Counted from the first letter of the stretch, positions 1 to 11,199 are shown. The stretch: DNA of 64,000 bases from Monoplex corrugatus (GCA_030674185.1 JAPXFY010000015.1:19383989-19447988), one strand, 5' to 3'. Numbers and translations: made by a program. The notes: generated by a model not told the origin, from the sequence alone.

Positions 1-1257
1 ACCTTGTCTTTTTCCATGATAAGCGTGCCATCTTTTGATTTTAAGCAACCAGTTGATGTGCATGTATTTTTCCTGTGAACAATTTCTTCAATTCGTCTGT
101 ACATACCCTGAGGATCCATTTTGTGTCGTTCTTCTATCTCTTTGCATTTTGTGTTCAGCCAAGCTTCCTTAGCTTCATTGCACCTATACCTGATTTCTTT
201 GTTTATCTTCCTGTAGATCTCCTCGTTTCTCTTTGCCTTCTTCCTTTTCTCCATCAGGCCCAAAATTTCATTAGTCATCCAGCTCTTTTTTGCTTTTCTT
301 TTGCCTTAGGTATTTCCTCACAAGCTTCATTTATAGAACTTCTCAACTTTGTCCATTGTTCCTCACTGTCACCAACGTCTTCCAGAGCACTGAATTTGTT
401 TTGAACATGTACATTAAATTTTTGACGTGTCATTTCATCTGTCTTCAAGAGTCCAAGGTTTAGTTTGATGTTGCTTTTGGTCTGTTTCCTTTTCCTCAAT
501 TTCAGCCTAAACCTTCCCACTACCGGATTGTGGTCACTGTTGCAGTCTGCGCCTGGTAGTGTTTTTGCTAACAGTAAAGAATTTCTAAATCTTTTGTTGA
601 TCAGGATGTAGTCAATTTGATTTTTGGTATTATCTCCTGGACTCATCCAGGTCCATTTTCTTCTGTTAGGCTGCTCAAACCAGGTGTTTCCTACTATGAA
701 CTCATTCATCTGTGCCCATTCTACAAGCTTCCCCCCTCTTTCGTTTTGTGTACCAAGGCCATGAGGTCCAACTATATCCTCCACCCTATCCTGTCCCACT
801 TTAGCATTAAAATCTCCCATTATGACTGTAACTTCCTGTGATTTACATTGGACCTTGGCCATCTCTAAAACTTCGTAGAAGTTGTCGATGTCTTCCTGAG
901 TACTTGCGGATGTTGGTGCATACACCTGTATGATGTTGATATCAAAAGGTTTCCCTCTGAATTTGACCAGTAAAACTCTGTCGGACACTGCCCAGTATCC
1001 TTTAACTGCTTTTGATTTGTCTTTGTCCATTATGATGTCTACTCCTCTTTCATGTAAATTACCACCAGAGTATATCACTGTATATTCTCCTGATGTTATC
1101 ATGCCTGCCCCCTTCCATCTCATTTCCCCTAGTCCTAAAATACTGATGTTAAGCCTTTCCATCTCCATTTTGATGTTGTCTAATTTACCTTTCTGCAACA
1201 TTGTTCTGATGTTCCATGTTGCCACCTTGGTGTTGAATTTAATTTTGGTTTTGGTTT
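1..1257 (-). mobile_element. LINE family A, 5' half with endonuclease, cut by window edge
   Basis: Minus-strand copy of a non-LTR retrotransposon. It starts near 1257 with the family leader, continues through a complete endonuclease domain, and runs into the linker before the reverse transcriptase at base 1. The protein part resembles 15147-17060 of this window closely. The main reading frame breaks near 290, where the frame for 'KSWMTNEI...' continues in another register, so this copy is dead or carries a base error. The clade is not certain. Confidence 0.85.
275..1225 (-). CDS. LINE apurinic-type endonuclease domain (EEP fold)
   Basis: The 316-residue frame begins MATWNIRTMLQ and shows the endonuclease signature in order: the ATWN asparagine near the start, the GLGEMRW glutamate (about residues 31-37), YAPTSAS (about 103), GDFNAKVG (about 137) and the SDHNPV histidine block (about 231). 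All usual catalytic residues are present. In a live element this enzyme nicks target DNA to prime reverse transcription. The frame ends early by a probable single-base indel. It is a retrotransposon gene, not a host gene. Confidence 0.85.
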   Translation of the reverse strand: MATWNIRTMLQKGKLDNIKMEMERLNISILGLGEMRWKGAGMITSGEYTVIYSGGNLHERGVDIIMDKDKSKAVKGYWAVSDRVLLVKFRGKPFDINIIQVYAPTSASTQEDIDNFYEVLEMAKVQCKSQEVTVIMGDFNAKVGQDRVEDIVGPHGLGTQNERGGKLVEWAQMNEFIVGNTWFEQPNRRKWTWMSPGDNTKNQIDYILINKRFRNSLLLAKTLPGADCNSDHNPVVGRFRLKLRKRKQTKSNIKLNLGLLKTDEMTRQKFNVHVQNKFSALEDVGDSEEQWTKLRSSINEACEEIPKAKEKQKRAG

Positions 1258-1616
1258 TTGATTGTCATATTGGCAGATGTGATGCGTCTAGCACTGACTA
1301 GCACTGCTGTGCGAAAAGAAGAGCAATGCGTAAGTCTCTTCCTGTCAGTACATAGCCTCTCCATCAGCAAGCCCTACGCTGTGCCTCCTAAAATAAAAAA
1401 CCGATGGAAGGCAACCACCATCGTACTTTTCCCCAGGAAATCCATGGACAGAGGAAGAATAAAGAAGAAAGTTAACGACGTCAATAGGTGCTCCTGTGGA
1501 GCACCTTCGTCCGGTAGGGACTGTCATGCGGCGCAGGTGACACCAGACCGTCAGCCAGCTACTGCGACCAAAACCAAAATTAAATTCAACACCAAGGTGG
1601 CAACATGGAACATGTT
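1258..1616 (+). mobile_element. LINE family A leader, head-to-head with the preceding copy
   Basis: Plus-strand 5' leader of the same family. It includes the module 'CTCCTGTGGAGCACCTTCG' and ends with the codons for ATWN at about 1603-1614. About 45 bases around 1211-1257 recur here in inverse orientation at 1568-1614. The leader module is also seen at 14214-14330 and, on the minus strand, at 17040-17169. Confidence 0.75.
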
Positions 1617-1750
1617 GTGATCTTACGCTTGACAAAGATTTGCGCGTGTCTTGTCATGTTGTATTTAATACGCGTTCTCATTTTTTCGTATTTTTCTCTG
1701 GTTCCTGTTTGCTTGAACGCGGGCAGTAACACTTGTTTTGGATTTCGTAA
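1617..1750 (+). repeat. Partial copy of hairpin-element tail (R4)
   Basis: Bases 1617-1750 match 43715-43845: both contain 'GATCTTAC', 'CGCTTGACAA', 'GTTCCTGTTTGCTTGAAC' and 'GCGGGCAGT'. At 43.7 kb this stretch follows a large foldback, so this looks like a truncated copy of the same interspersed element. From 1751 to 1892 nothing is recognisable. Confidence 0.6.
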
Positions 1751-1894
1751 ATTTATAGATTTGTTTACAATTGTAATAAAAAATGAATATAATCTATCAT
1801 GGAATAGGACGTGTACATAAATGTTGTTTATCAGAGAACAAGACATGTATCTAATCGTGATAGTATCTTAAACACTTGTAACACAAAGGATATA

Positions 1895-2696
1895 CAGTAG
1901 AGCACACTTATAACGAACACGCTTGAAACGAATTGACGGGAATAACGAACGCATTTCTGTGCCCCGCTTATTTGTCTCTTTATTTCAATTAAATTTTCAC
2001 GCATTTAGCGAACAAGCGTTAACGAACTGACGGCTCTAACGAACTCATGTTTTTGCCCACCAAGGTCTTATTTTTCTTTGTTCACGACTGAAATAACGAA
2101 CTTGCCCACGTGGGCCTGAAAACACGTGGCCGGCCCCCTGGCCACATTCGCCTGGTCACGGACGGTGGTTACTATCGCACAATGCCTCGCTTGCCCGCGC
2201 CTATTCATGACGGCGATCTAAAAATAGATTATCGATCGATGGCATTTGGACCAGGAAATTGTGGACCAAGTCAAAGCTGCTGGTTCCAGTTCTGTGCCTC
2301 CTGAAGAAGAGGACGAGGCACCTGCAGAGCAGTTCAAGGATGTGAGCTCTCCAGAAGCCAAACAGTGTTTGAAAACTCTTAGGGACTTTTGTATTGTGAA
2401 TGGTGGAGAAACCTTTTTTGACACTTTAGGGGACATGGAGAAATTCATTCTTGAATCGAGCGAAAAGGGAAAAAAACAAACTGACATTACATCATTTTTT
2501 TCACCCATGGGCAAGAAATTAGGACTCTAGATGAATGTATAATGGCTTTGGGGACGTGGATAAACAGTGGGAAGGGGGGGGGGGGGTTGTGTGAGGGATA
2601 AAATGTGTGTGTAAAGGTTTGACTGAAATAAAGAACTACTGATATAAAGAACTATTTTTTTTGCCTGGGGTTGTTCTTTATATCAGTGTTCTACTG
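1895..2696 (+). mobile_element. pogo/Tigger-like DNA transposon, internally deleted
   Basis: The ends are inverted copies of each other (left CAGTAGAGCACACTTATAA; right, read inward, CAGTAGAACACTGATATAA) and each is flanked by TA, as for Tc1/mariner-pogo elements. Tandem-like 'AACGAAC' runs lie inside the left end. Only the C-terminal end of a transposase is retained, so the copy is non-autonomous. Confidence 0.8.
2246..2530 (+). pseudogene. C-terminal remnant of Tigger-type transposase
   Basis: This 94-residue frame contains 'CLKTLRDFCIVNGGETFFD' followed by 'KQTDITSFFSPMGKK'. That resembles the C-terminal tail of Tigger/pogo transposases (acidic spacer, helical segment, then a K-Q-T-x-I-T-x-F-F box, which resembles a PCNA-binding motif). 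The DDE catalytic domain is missing. The identification is from memory of the family. Confidence 0.7.
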
Positions 2697-3031
2697 TATT
2701 GTATAATTACTGTAGTATCCCCATCGGACTGACAAGTAACGAACAATACAGGAAGTCAGTAGTTGTATCTATTCAGAACCTGTGACACTGACCACAAAGT
2801 CCAGGCCGTTATCAGTGGTGGAGCCAGTGGAAGGACTGAAAACAAAGACGACAAAGGATCGTTATCATTTTGAAGATCCTGTTGGTGCTTCAGTATTTGG
2901 GCATATTTGGTTAATTTCATGAGTATACAAGTCATGTATGGTCTATTATCAGTATGGCCTGTACGCATTATTTCACTTTCGCGCGATTTTGACGGAACTT
3001 TCGAGAACGTGGATTTGTTAACACATTAGCA
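2697..3031. other. No recognisable feature
   Basis: Single-copy-looking sequence between the pogo remnant and a microsatellite. No coding potential or repeat was seen. Confidence 0.5.
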
Positions 3032-3032
3032 T

Positions 3033-3096
3033 GTGAATGTGTGTGTGGTGTGTGTGTGTGTGTGTTGTGTGTGTGTGTGTGTGGGGTGTGGTGTGT

Positions 3097-3145
<49 letters not shown>

Positions 3146-3215
3146 TGTAAAATACCTCACAGTACTATTGTGTGTGTTGTGTTGTGTGAGTGTGTTATTT
3201 TGTGTGCGCGAGCGC

Positions 3216-3284
<69 letters not shown>

Positions 3285-3286
3285 AT
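3033..3286 (+). repeat. (TG)n followed by (GA)n microsatellites
   Basis: An interrupted TG tract runs to about 3150, then a short spacer, then a GA tract from about 3218 to 3285. Short open frames here are artefacts of the dinucleotides. Confidence 0.95.
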
Positions 3287-3387
3287 TGTAATAGTATATT
3301 GAAAAACAGAACGAATGTCATCATAATCTTTCAAACAACAACACATGAAAGTCAGTCCCCTTAAGACAGAACGAAGGCTGTAGTTAA

Positions 3388-3486
3388 GGTTAGGTTAAGG
3401 CTAAGGCTATATAGTGTTAAGGTTAGGTTAAGGCTAAGGCTATATAGTGTTAAGGTTAGGTTAAGGCTAAGGCTATATAGTGTTAA
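3388..3486 (+). repeat. 33-bp tandem repeat, 3 perfect copies
   Basis: Three identical units begin GGTTAGGTTAAGGCTAAGGC and end TATATAGTGTTAA. A few scattered TTAGGG-like words lie at 3565-3585 and 3670-3685 but do not form a telomeric array. Confidence 0.9.
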
Positions 3487-4059
3487 GGTTAGAGTTACAC
3501 ATATGCTTACGCCACCTTGGGATTTTAATCCAAAGCATCTATCTGAATATAACCCCGATCATCACCTTAACCCTAACCCTAACTCTTCAATTCATTTCAT
3601 CATAGAAGCAGACGTTTGCACGCCCTACTACTGATGAAATCTTAGAATGACATTTTGGCTATGGATACATTAGGGTTAGGGTCAGAATTCTGATGAACGA
3701 TAGTGTTAGACAAAATTAAATTAGGCGTATATTAGGCTTAGGCTATCTCTGACTATAATCCAAATCGTTAATTCCGCCAGAAGCAGAACAGAACGGCCTG
3801 GTTCTAGTGTTATGGTAAAATATACATGTTTGATTTATTTACAGGCTGACTCAGCAGCAACATCAAACTCGGCCTGTTTAAAAAAAAAAAAAAAGGCAAA
3901 AAAAAAAAAAAAAAAAAAAAAAACAACAAAAAACAAAGCTATGACAAATTCCGAAAATCAGTATGACAGAACTTGTCTCAGTTTCAGTTTCTTAAGATGA
4001 CGTCTATGCGCTCGGAACGAATTCCATACGCTTATGTACGTCGTGTGTGTTGTGTGAGC
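3487..4059 (+). other. Intergenic, with poly(A) run and repeat head
   Basis: Contains an interrupted A-tract at 3880-3923 and, at about 3976-4032, the start of a dispersed repeat ('CAGTTTCAGTTTC...GCTCGGAACGAATTCC') that recurs at 18032-18110. No gene was seen. Confidence 0.6.
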
Positions 4060-4079
4060 GTTGTGTGCTGTGCGTGTGT

Positions 4080-4176
<97 letters not shown>

Positions 4177-4326
4177 CTTTCAGTTTAGAATAAGTCCTAC
4201 ACACATATCACAGAACAATTATCAAAACGTCACTGAAAATCGAGCTGGTTCTATTTCTTTTGATTGAGCCGTGGACTCAAGATCTTGTATCTCAAATTCC
4301 GACTAAATTCCAGCCCGCAACACACA

Positions 4327-4360
<34 letters not shown>

Positions 4361-4395
4361 ACACACACACACACAGACGCACACACACACAAAAG
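4060..4395 (+). repeat. (TG)n, R1 fragment, then (CA)n
   Basis: A TG tract (4060-4175) and a CA tract (4320-4392) flank a short piece of repeat R1 (4256-4318, 'CCAGCCCGCAA'). Confidence 0.85.
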
Positions 4396-4424
4396 ACGTT
4401 AAATCAAGCAACGAACATACACAC

Positions 4425-5370
4425 ACAAGCATTGCATTATCTAGTAAGTCTTAAACCCATGTCTTTCAAAGTAGTTCTCTTTGTTGACTCAAAATCTGTA
4501 TTATATATATGCCTTACGGTCTTTTGATGCCGACACAAGACCTGATTTAATTACTGAGGCAAATCATCTTATACATCGTTAAGGGTCAAAGGTACAGATA
4601 TCAGTTTATGCTGGGTCTTTCCACGGCAACGAAGTAGTTGACAGAGCAGCTAAGCAAGGCGCCCAGAATTCTGATAATTCAATAGAATTACATGTTCATA
4701 CCTCCGTAAAAGAAGCTTGCAACTTGCTCGAATCAGTCTCATGGACTCGATTTCATGAACATTCAAATAAACAGTTTGTGTCACAACAAACGATAAAACT
4801 TACCGTTCAAAATGTATGTAAAAAATTGCAGTATTCTTCCATGTATCATTTGAGATCGATTGTTACTGTTTGTTTTCGTATTCAGCTAAACGCATTGAAA
4901 ACAAAATATTGTAAAAATGTCAAGTGTATTTGTGGCGAACAGTTCACACTGTTTCACTGTTTATTCTACTGCAAAATGCTACGCTCTTTTTTACTGAAAA
5001 TGTTTACTCAAGAAAAGTATTCTGAAAATCATTTCCAAAAAATCACATTAGATCAATCTTTGTTAGTTAGAATTTCAGAATCATTAGTTCACAGCCCTGT
5101 TAATGCATTACTTTAACTTTATTCGGTTTGTGTTTTAGTGTTACAATTTCCCTTCACATTGTTAAAGTTAATTGTTAGTGTTAGTTCTCGTTCCATTTTA
5201 CTGTTCCCACACCTACTAATGTCTTTTTCCTCTGTCTTCCCTCTGCCCAAATCCAACCCAACTATCGTTCTACATTTTATTTTGTTCATTTTTTTTTATT
5301 CCCCCCTCCCCCGTCTAATATCACTCATAGTGAAAAGACGTTAAATCAAAGAACGAACATACACACACGA
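4425..5370 (+). mobile_element. 5'-truncated LINE with RNase H end
   Basis: Retrotransposon tail. A broken RNase H domain is seen first ('VVLFVDSKSVLY', then 'TRPDLITEANHLIHR', then 'HGNEVVDRAAKQGA', in shifting frames). A 130-residue frame follows (4724-5116) with a Cys/His cluster 'CICGEQFTLFHCLFYCK'. The 3' end 'AGACGTTAAATCAA' near 5335-5350 also occurs at 4394-4407, so another copy probably ends there. RNase H points to an I/Jockey-like lineage; the exact clade is open. Confidence 0.7.
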
Positions 5371-5437
5371 CGTACGCAAGCACACACACACGTACGCACG
5401 CACGCTGCCGCGCGCGCGCGCGTGCACACACACACAC

Positions 5438-5473
<36 letters not shown>

Positions 5474-5514
5474 TATATATATATATATATGTATGTATAT
5501 GTATATATTTATAT
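5361..5514 (+). repeat. (CA)n / (CG)n / (TA)n microsatellite cluster
   Basis: Mixed CA, ACGC, CG and TA dinucleotide tracts directly after a LINE 3' end. Confidence 0.9.
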
Positions 5515-5559
5515 ATAAAAGTCTGTTCGCTGTCCATCTTATGTTTCCATCATTCTGAT

Positions 5560-5745
5560 AGTGTCGGTTTAGTGTTTTAGAGGTTCCTCTCCCACCGTCA
5601 TCATTTCAAGACCTTGCCAACGCATAGTAGGATTTTGCGCACGCTCAGGGAGTCTGCCAGATACGTGCTGACAGAAAGTCAGGCGGAGCGCATATGGAAT
5701 ATCCAAGTAAGACGAATCCCTCTTAAACAAATTCCAAATAAATGC
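5560..5745 (+). repeat. Interspersed repeat R1 copy
   Basis: Carries R1 landmarks in order: 'CATTCTGATAGTGTC', 'TTTCAAGACCTTGCCAACGC', 'GGGAGTCTGCCAGATA' and 'GAATCCCTCTTAAACAAA'. R1 also occurs near 9.2, 26.5, 29.0, 32.0, 34.0, 34.8 and 36.4 kb. It is non-coding and contains an internal TCTGCCAG/CTGGCAGA hairpin. Bases 5746-6069 hold nothing recognisable. Confidence 0.75.
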
Positions 5746-6069
5746 CAAACCCCGTGCAACACGGTAACTACGTGCAATCCGGAATGACCTTGTGGGCGTA
5801 ATGAAGCAAGGTCAGGATCTAAAGAATACTAATCATCATACAAAACCGCGAAAAAATGTGGTTGTCGTCTGCAAACACTCGTCATTGGCTTTCGAAAGGA
5901 AACGGATGAATAATTATGTTTATTGTGTTACGATGACATGGACAAAACTGGATCAACATCAGTCAATATTGGCAACAGAGAGAATCACCGTTTGTTATGA
6001 AGAAAGAAATATTCATTTTATTTGAATTCAAGTGTGTGCAACATCTAGCTCAACCTATTCTTAAATAGC

Positions 6070-6745
6070 AGTGTCAGTGAAAATTTCTGAAAATCAACAT
6101 ATGATGTTTATGGGGACAACTATATTTATGGGACAAATATGATGTTTATGGGGACAACATATGATGTTTATGGGGACAACATATGATGTTTATGGGGACA
6201 ACAATGATTTTGGGAAATATGTTTACGGGAATATCACGAGTTGCTTTTAAACTGAACGGTTCTGTTATTTCAGTGAAAATTTCTCAAAATCAGATGTGAT
6301 ATTACGGGGAATATCATGATGTACTTTTAAACTGAATGGTTGTTATTTCAGTGAAAATTTCTCAAAATCAGGATGTGATACTTACGGGGAATATCATGAT
6401 GTACTTTTAAACTGAATGGTCTGTATTTCAGTGAAAATTTCTCAAAATCAGGATGTGATACTACGGGATCATGATGTATTAAACTGAATGTTCGTTATCA
6501 GCGAAATTCTCAAAATCAGGATGTGATACTTACGGGGAATATCATGATGTACTTTTAAACTGAATGGTTCTGTTATTTCAGCGAAAATTTCTCAAAAATC
6601 AGGATGTGATATTACGGGGAATATCATGATGTACTTTTAACGGAATGTATTTGTTTTTTTCAGTGAAAAATTCTGAAAATCAGGATGTGATAATTACGGT
6701 GAATATCATGATGTGCTTTTAAACGGAACGTTTCTGTTATTTTCA
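6070..6745 (+). repeat. ~80-bp minisatellite, about 7 copies
   Basis: Each unit begins CAGTGAAAATTTCTCAAAAT, passes through GGATGTGATACTTACGGGGA and ends with TTTTAAACTGAATGG. The first unit has a secondary expansion of a ~22-bp piece, 'GATGTTTATGGGGACAAC'. Copies differ by small indels. Confidence 0.9.
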
Positions 6746-7104
6746 TTGAGTGGTCAGATGTCATCGATACATACATTTGTAACATTATACAATCAGACAG
6801 CACGTGAGTATCTGTTGTGGGCGACTGCCTTGTTCTGTTAATGAAATGTGACCCTGGATACACGGATTATTCGGATAATATCCCAGAAAAAGATGAACTT
6901 CCATCATAGCCAACAACACTAATAAAGGTGAGCAGGAATTGTACACGATATTAGATGTGCAGTTTCGTACGTTCCTGTTTGGTCCTCAATTCGTTTCTTA
7001 AACTCTCTTTACTTCTGTGTCAGTCAGTGTCTTCTTGTCATGGTCTTTTCATTGTATTGCACCCAGTGTGTATTGCATGCCTGTGTAACCATTGTATACA
7101 ATGG
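6746..7104. other. No recognisable feature
   Basis: No repeat or coding signal beyond short open frames. Confidence 0.45.
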
Positions 7105-7926
7105 TTTCACCCTGATAGAGAGACGGAGCTCTCAACATCCAGCAATAAAGATCAGCGCCTTGGCTTACGCCGACGATATCGCTCTGCCTGCGAATCGGCC
7201 GACACTGTAGAGAGAGTTCTTCAAAATCTCGAAAGGAATGCGTCAGCTGTTGGTCTCAAAATCAACCACGGCAAAACGAAAGTCATGCACGTCGGCCACG
7301 ACACCATTCCCCGTCGAATCTTTTTCCAGTCCGGCGAGGTGGTTCAGACATGCGAGCAGTTCAGTTACCTCGGAATTGACACCTCGTCTCCAACTTCAAT
7401 GGTAGATGAACGATTCGCCGAAGCATGGGCAGCGATGAACAAATTAAAGCCGATTTTCAGCTCGAAGGCCGATGACCAAATCAAGATTAGACTTTTCAAG
7501 GCAACAGTAGAGAGCATCGTATGCCACGGTCTCGAGTCCATACCTCTGACCGAAACTCTCTCGAAGTTGATCGACTCATCTCATCGGCGTATGATCCGCT
7601 CGGCACTCGGCATCTACTGGCCAGAGAAAATCTCCACCCAGGCGCTCTACTCTTGGGCTAAGCTCTCACCCTTGAGCAAGACGCTTCGAAGACGCCGACT
7701 GAGACTGATCGGGCACAGCCTTCGAATGCAAACAAGGTGTCCCACTCCCCTGGGTGACATATTGTCTGCCAACCTCAGCGACCGTGTCAACCTTCGACGT
7801 GGACAAGGCAGAACCCTGACTCTGAAGGCTGATGTTACGAATGATCTTGATCTCCTCGGCGTTTCCCCAGCAATTGTCATGAACATGAACAGCATCCAAT
7901 TTTCACAATTGATCGGTTCACTCTAA
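6955..7926 (+). pseudogene. Reverse-transcriptase C-terminal fragment
   Basis: Frame of 323 residues; only the part from about residue 60 on is element-derived. It shows 'LKINHGKTKVMHVGH', 'QFSYLGIDTSSP', 'KIRLFKATVESIVCHGLES' and 'RRRRLRLIGHSLRM', the pattern of RT thumb and C-terminal regions of mollusc non-LTR elements. The YADD catalytic motif lies in another frame just upstream, so a frameshift and 5' truncation have killed it. Confidence 0.75.
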
Positions 7927-7938
7927 TTTGCTGAGCGT

Positions 7939-7983
<45 letters not shown>

Positions 7984-7992
7984 ATATATATG
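7105..7992 (+). mobile_element. 5'-truncated non-LTR retrotransposon (Dong/R4-like?), ending in (TA)n
   Basis: Retains the end of the reverse transcriptase and the C-terminal domain. 'ALAYADDIALPA' is encoded at about 7155-7190 in a frame different from the downstream one. The element ends in a (TA)n tract at 7940-7992. Dong/R4 elements are known to target simple TA/TAA repeats, which fits, but the clade call is inference. Confidence 0.65.
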
Positions 7993-8561
7993 CCTGTGTA
8001 CGTGAGCTGAAACGTTTAATCCCGTTTTTTTAAAATAATTTTTTAACGTCTTTACGTACGTGATGTGGACTATGTAGACGGAATGAAATCAGAATCCCAT
8101 GGGCGTGGTTTTTCTTTTTTTCTTTTCTCCTTAAAAATCCGTCTATCGTAATCCCCATCCCCTCCCCTCCATCGCTCCGCATCCTTTCCGTTTTAGCACT
8201 TCTTGCTTGATGGAAGGTTACCCCCCTCCCACTTCTCCAAAGCATCCGTTTTTGATAGATGCTGCACAACTTTTTTTTTTATTCATATCCTGATTCATAA
8301 CGTGTCCAAAAGTCGACAAACAACAACAGCAGCGCAGAAGTATTATTTTTGTGAGATTTTTGTTGTTGTTATTGTTAGCAGTGTGTAATGCAACATGTCA
8401 CATGAAACTGACTCTTAAGATTCCAGGAGCTTTACTCTGATGTAAGTTTGTCTCGTTCTTTCCGGTGTGAGTAGATTAGATATTGGATATTACATTGTAG
8501 GGACCAAACACATCTTTTACTTGTCATTTTGTAAGTATTTAGTTATATAATCAGAAAATTG

Positions 8562-8627
<66 letters not shown>

Positions 8628-9204
8628 GCCCAACAACAAACAAAAACAACCAACCAAACAAAAAACAACCAACCAACCAACCAAACAAACAAGCAAACAA
8701 GCAAAAAGACAAAAACAAAAAACAACCAACCAAACAAACAAAAAACCCACTAAAAAACAAAAACAAATAAACAAAACAAAACAAAAAGAAAGAAAGAAAA
8801 GTAAATCATAAACAGCCATGGAAAAACTGGAAATTTTGAAAGTATATATAATAAACTTCTGAATTGTATACAATTTGTGTCTTTTCCATTTTTTGTAAAT
8901 CTGTCCTTTTTTTTAAATAAAGATACTTAGCTATCCAGGAGGCTCGGTCAGCGCCACAACCCAGCTTGACATACATACCTGTTCTACATTTTTACGTGTT
9001 TACTTTTTTTTTCTTTATTATTTTTTTGAGTCATGTTGGACAACTGTATCCAGAATCGAATATTCCAGTAGTAATGTTGGAATACATACCCTCTTCATAA
9101 CCATAGCTACTGTACTTTTTGACTTGTTTATGATTATTCTTTTTTCTTCTGTAAGTCATGTAGTTGGGTAAACATGTAGAATCTATCAGTGTGGGTTATT
9201 TGGA
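7993..9204. other. Intergenic with (CA)n and AAC-rich tracts
   Basis: Nothing gene-like. A (CA)n tract at 8562-8626 is followed by an A/C-rich stretch (8627-8800) made of AACC and AAAC words. Confidence 0.6.
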
Positions 9205-9480
9205 GTTCGGAGCTTATTCAAGAGGGATTAATTGCTCGTGGACAATTCCGTGTGCACTTCATCCAAAACTGCCAGCAGTTATCTGGCAAATTTCCTGAGT
9301 CTTTGCAAAACCTTTTGAACTGGCAAGGTCTTGAAATGATGAAAAGGAGGAATGGGAGAGGGTCAGTGAAACACAAAGCTGACACCACCGGAATGATGGA
9401 AATATTAAGTTGGGCAGCAAACAGTCCAGATTTTAATATTATGGGCCGGGATTGAACTCAAAATGTCAGACCTTGTGTAC
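9205..9480 (-). repeat. Interspersed repeat R1 copy
   Basis: Minus-oriented R1 with 'AGCTTATTCAAGAGGGATT', 'GGACAATTCCGTGTGC', 'GCAAGGTCTTGAAATGATG', 'ACACCACCGGAATGATGG' and the terminal 'GGGCCGGGATTGAACTC'. This is one of the most complete copies. Confidence 0.75.
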
Positions 9481-10070
9481 GTGGCTCCATCAAACAAACA
9501 AACCAGAAAGTGATGTTGGTATACTTATCCCTGACATTCGTTGTCTGTTGTTGGGTTGGATCTAGCTGGTGTGCGTCGTTTGGCTATATCCGGGAATTTG
9601 TCATCTCTCCACTTCTCAGTTCAGCTCATGAACAAAGTAACTAACATCTGAATGGGTCATGCAGTGCATGGGCAGTCCCTCTTTACTTGGCAAAACGGCT
9701 ACCATTTGCTTTGGGAGCTTGGAGGTGATTTTCTGGTCAGTGGTGAGGTATTGTTGTTCTGGGTCCCATCCGACATCCTCAGGTGTTTCTTGTTAACTGT
9801 CAGCCCCACATCTTTACCAGTTTTTTTGTATTTCAAAGACATTTTTTTAGGAAGTCATTTACGATGAGTGAAACTGTATAGTAGGCATAATGATTATATA
9901 TTTCCTGGCATGGGTCTTCATGTGGGATACAAGACTGATCCTGGAGGCACATGCTTCTGTATGTTCTATATGGTTAGCCCTGATATGCCTGTAGTAGTCG
10001 GCTGGGCTATAAGCTGTATGAAATGAATGAATGTTCTGCGTGGATAGGGTCCTGTGCCTTGGCTGTGTTT
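9481..10070. other. No recognisable feature
   Basis: Only short open frames with no family resemblance. Confidence 0.45.
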
Positions 10071-10074
10071 CCAC

Positions 10075-10372
10075 TGTCTCTCTTTGTCAAATAGTCGCTG
10101 TTCTGATGGGTCCTGTGGCCTAGCTGTGTTTCCCTGTCTCTCTTCTGTCAAATAGTCGCTGTTCTGATGGGGTCCTGTGGTCTTGGGCTGTGTTTCCATC
10201 TGTCTCTCTTCTGTCAAATAGTCGCTGTTCTGATAGGGTCCTGTGGCCTTAGGCTGTGTTTCCACCTGTCTCTCTTCTGTCAAATAGTCGCTGTTCTGAT
10301 GGGGTCCTGTGGCCTTGGGCTGTGTTTCCACCTGTCCCTCTTCTGTCAAATAGTCCGCTGTTCTGAACTGTT
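10075..10372 (+). repeat. ~62-bp minisatellite, about 5 copies
   Basis: Units contain 'GTCCTGTGGCCTTGGGCTG', then 'TGTTTCCACCTGTCTCTCTT' and 'CTGTCAAATAGTCGCTGTTC'. It reads open on both strands, but there is no sign of a gene. Confidence 0.9.
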
Positions 10373-10429
10373 CAAATGTCACTGTGTCCTGTACGCATTA
10401 TTGTTGCCAGCTTACCCTGTTACTGGTTC

Positions 10430-10880
10430 GTGAGCACCAGGCATATCCACACGCCGGTGGGCCTGCGTGCCGCACGTCCGGGGGGCATTCCTCTGAGTCC
10501 CTCGAGTTTTAGCATGAGTCCGTGAGGTGCTCAGTTTCCACATGTCGCCACGAGGAGGCATAACATAGGGCTTTCTGATGGAGAGGCTATGTACTGACAG
10601 AGAGAGACTTACGCACTCTGCTCTCTTTTTCGCATAGCCAACACACAAAACGCATCACATCTGCCATTTTACCCAGCTATGGGTAAATAACACCACTGCC
10701 TTGTGGATATCTCGGGAGAGAATAAGGCTAAAGGAGTATACCCTGAAAAAAAATCACCTTTACTGCCTTGTAGGTTGTCGTGGGAACGACAAAGGCTATC
10801 GGAGAGACCGTACACAAACCGATGGAAGGCAGCGGGAAACCACCATCGTATTCCCAAGCAAATTCATGGCAGGCATGTGA
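10430..10880. mobile_element. LINE leader-like fragments in both orientations
   Basis: Bases 10535-10640 are an inverted relative of 1315-1390 (GAGAGGCTATGTACTGACAG). Bases 10800-10870 are a direct relative of 1398-1450 ('ACCGATGGAAGGCA...ACCACCATCGTA...CCATGG'). Only leader modules are present, with no coding part. Confidence 0.6.
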
Positions 10881-11199
10881 CAAAATTTTTCATTTTATGA
10901 AAATAATTATGTAATTGGTACCATTGAAAAGAGAAAAAAACAGGAGCTTTACAACGGTATAAAAAGCTTTTCATTTGGTTGACTGTAACGAGTTAAGAAT
11001 TTTTGAAAAAATAAAAAAAATTGGGCCATTTTTTACATGGCTCACATAGCAGAAACTGTGATCAGTTGTCTTTATATTGTGAATATAAAATGACATAACT
11101 TTGGAAAGACTGAACCAAGAACCAAAAACTATCATCAGAAATGTTTTTACAAGTACAAGACAACTGAAGTATTCACAAGTTGATGAAGCTATGCACTAA

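Noticed and set aside
3033..3364. Several open frames of 90-107 codons made of Cys/Val or His/Thr repeats
   Set aside because: They are translations of (TG)n and (GA)n tracts; the same happens at 4.0, 8.6, 18.3-19.0, 20.5, 38.8, 46.4 and 50.6 kb.
3565..3690. TTAGGG-like words suggesting an interstitial telomere
   Set aside because: Only two or three hexamers in each direction, without an array.
9966..10382. 138-codon frame with repeated 'SDYLTEERQVETQPKATGP' units
   Set aside because: It is the translation of a 62-bp minisatellite. The opposite strand is open as well, and there is no splice or start context.
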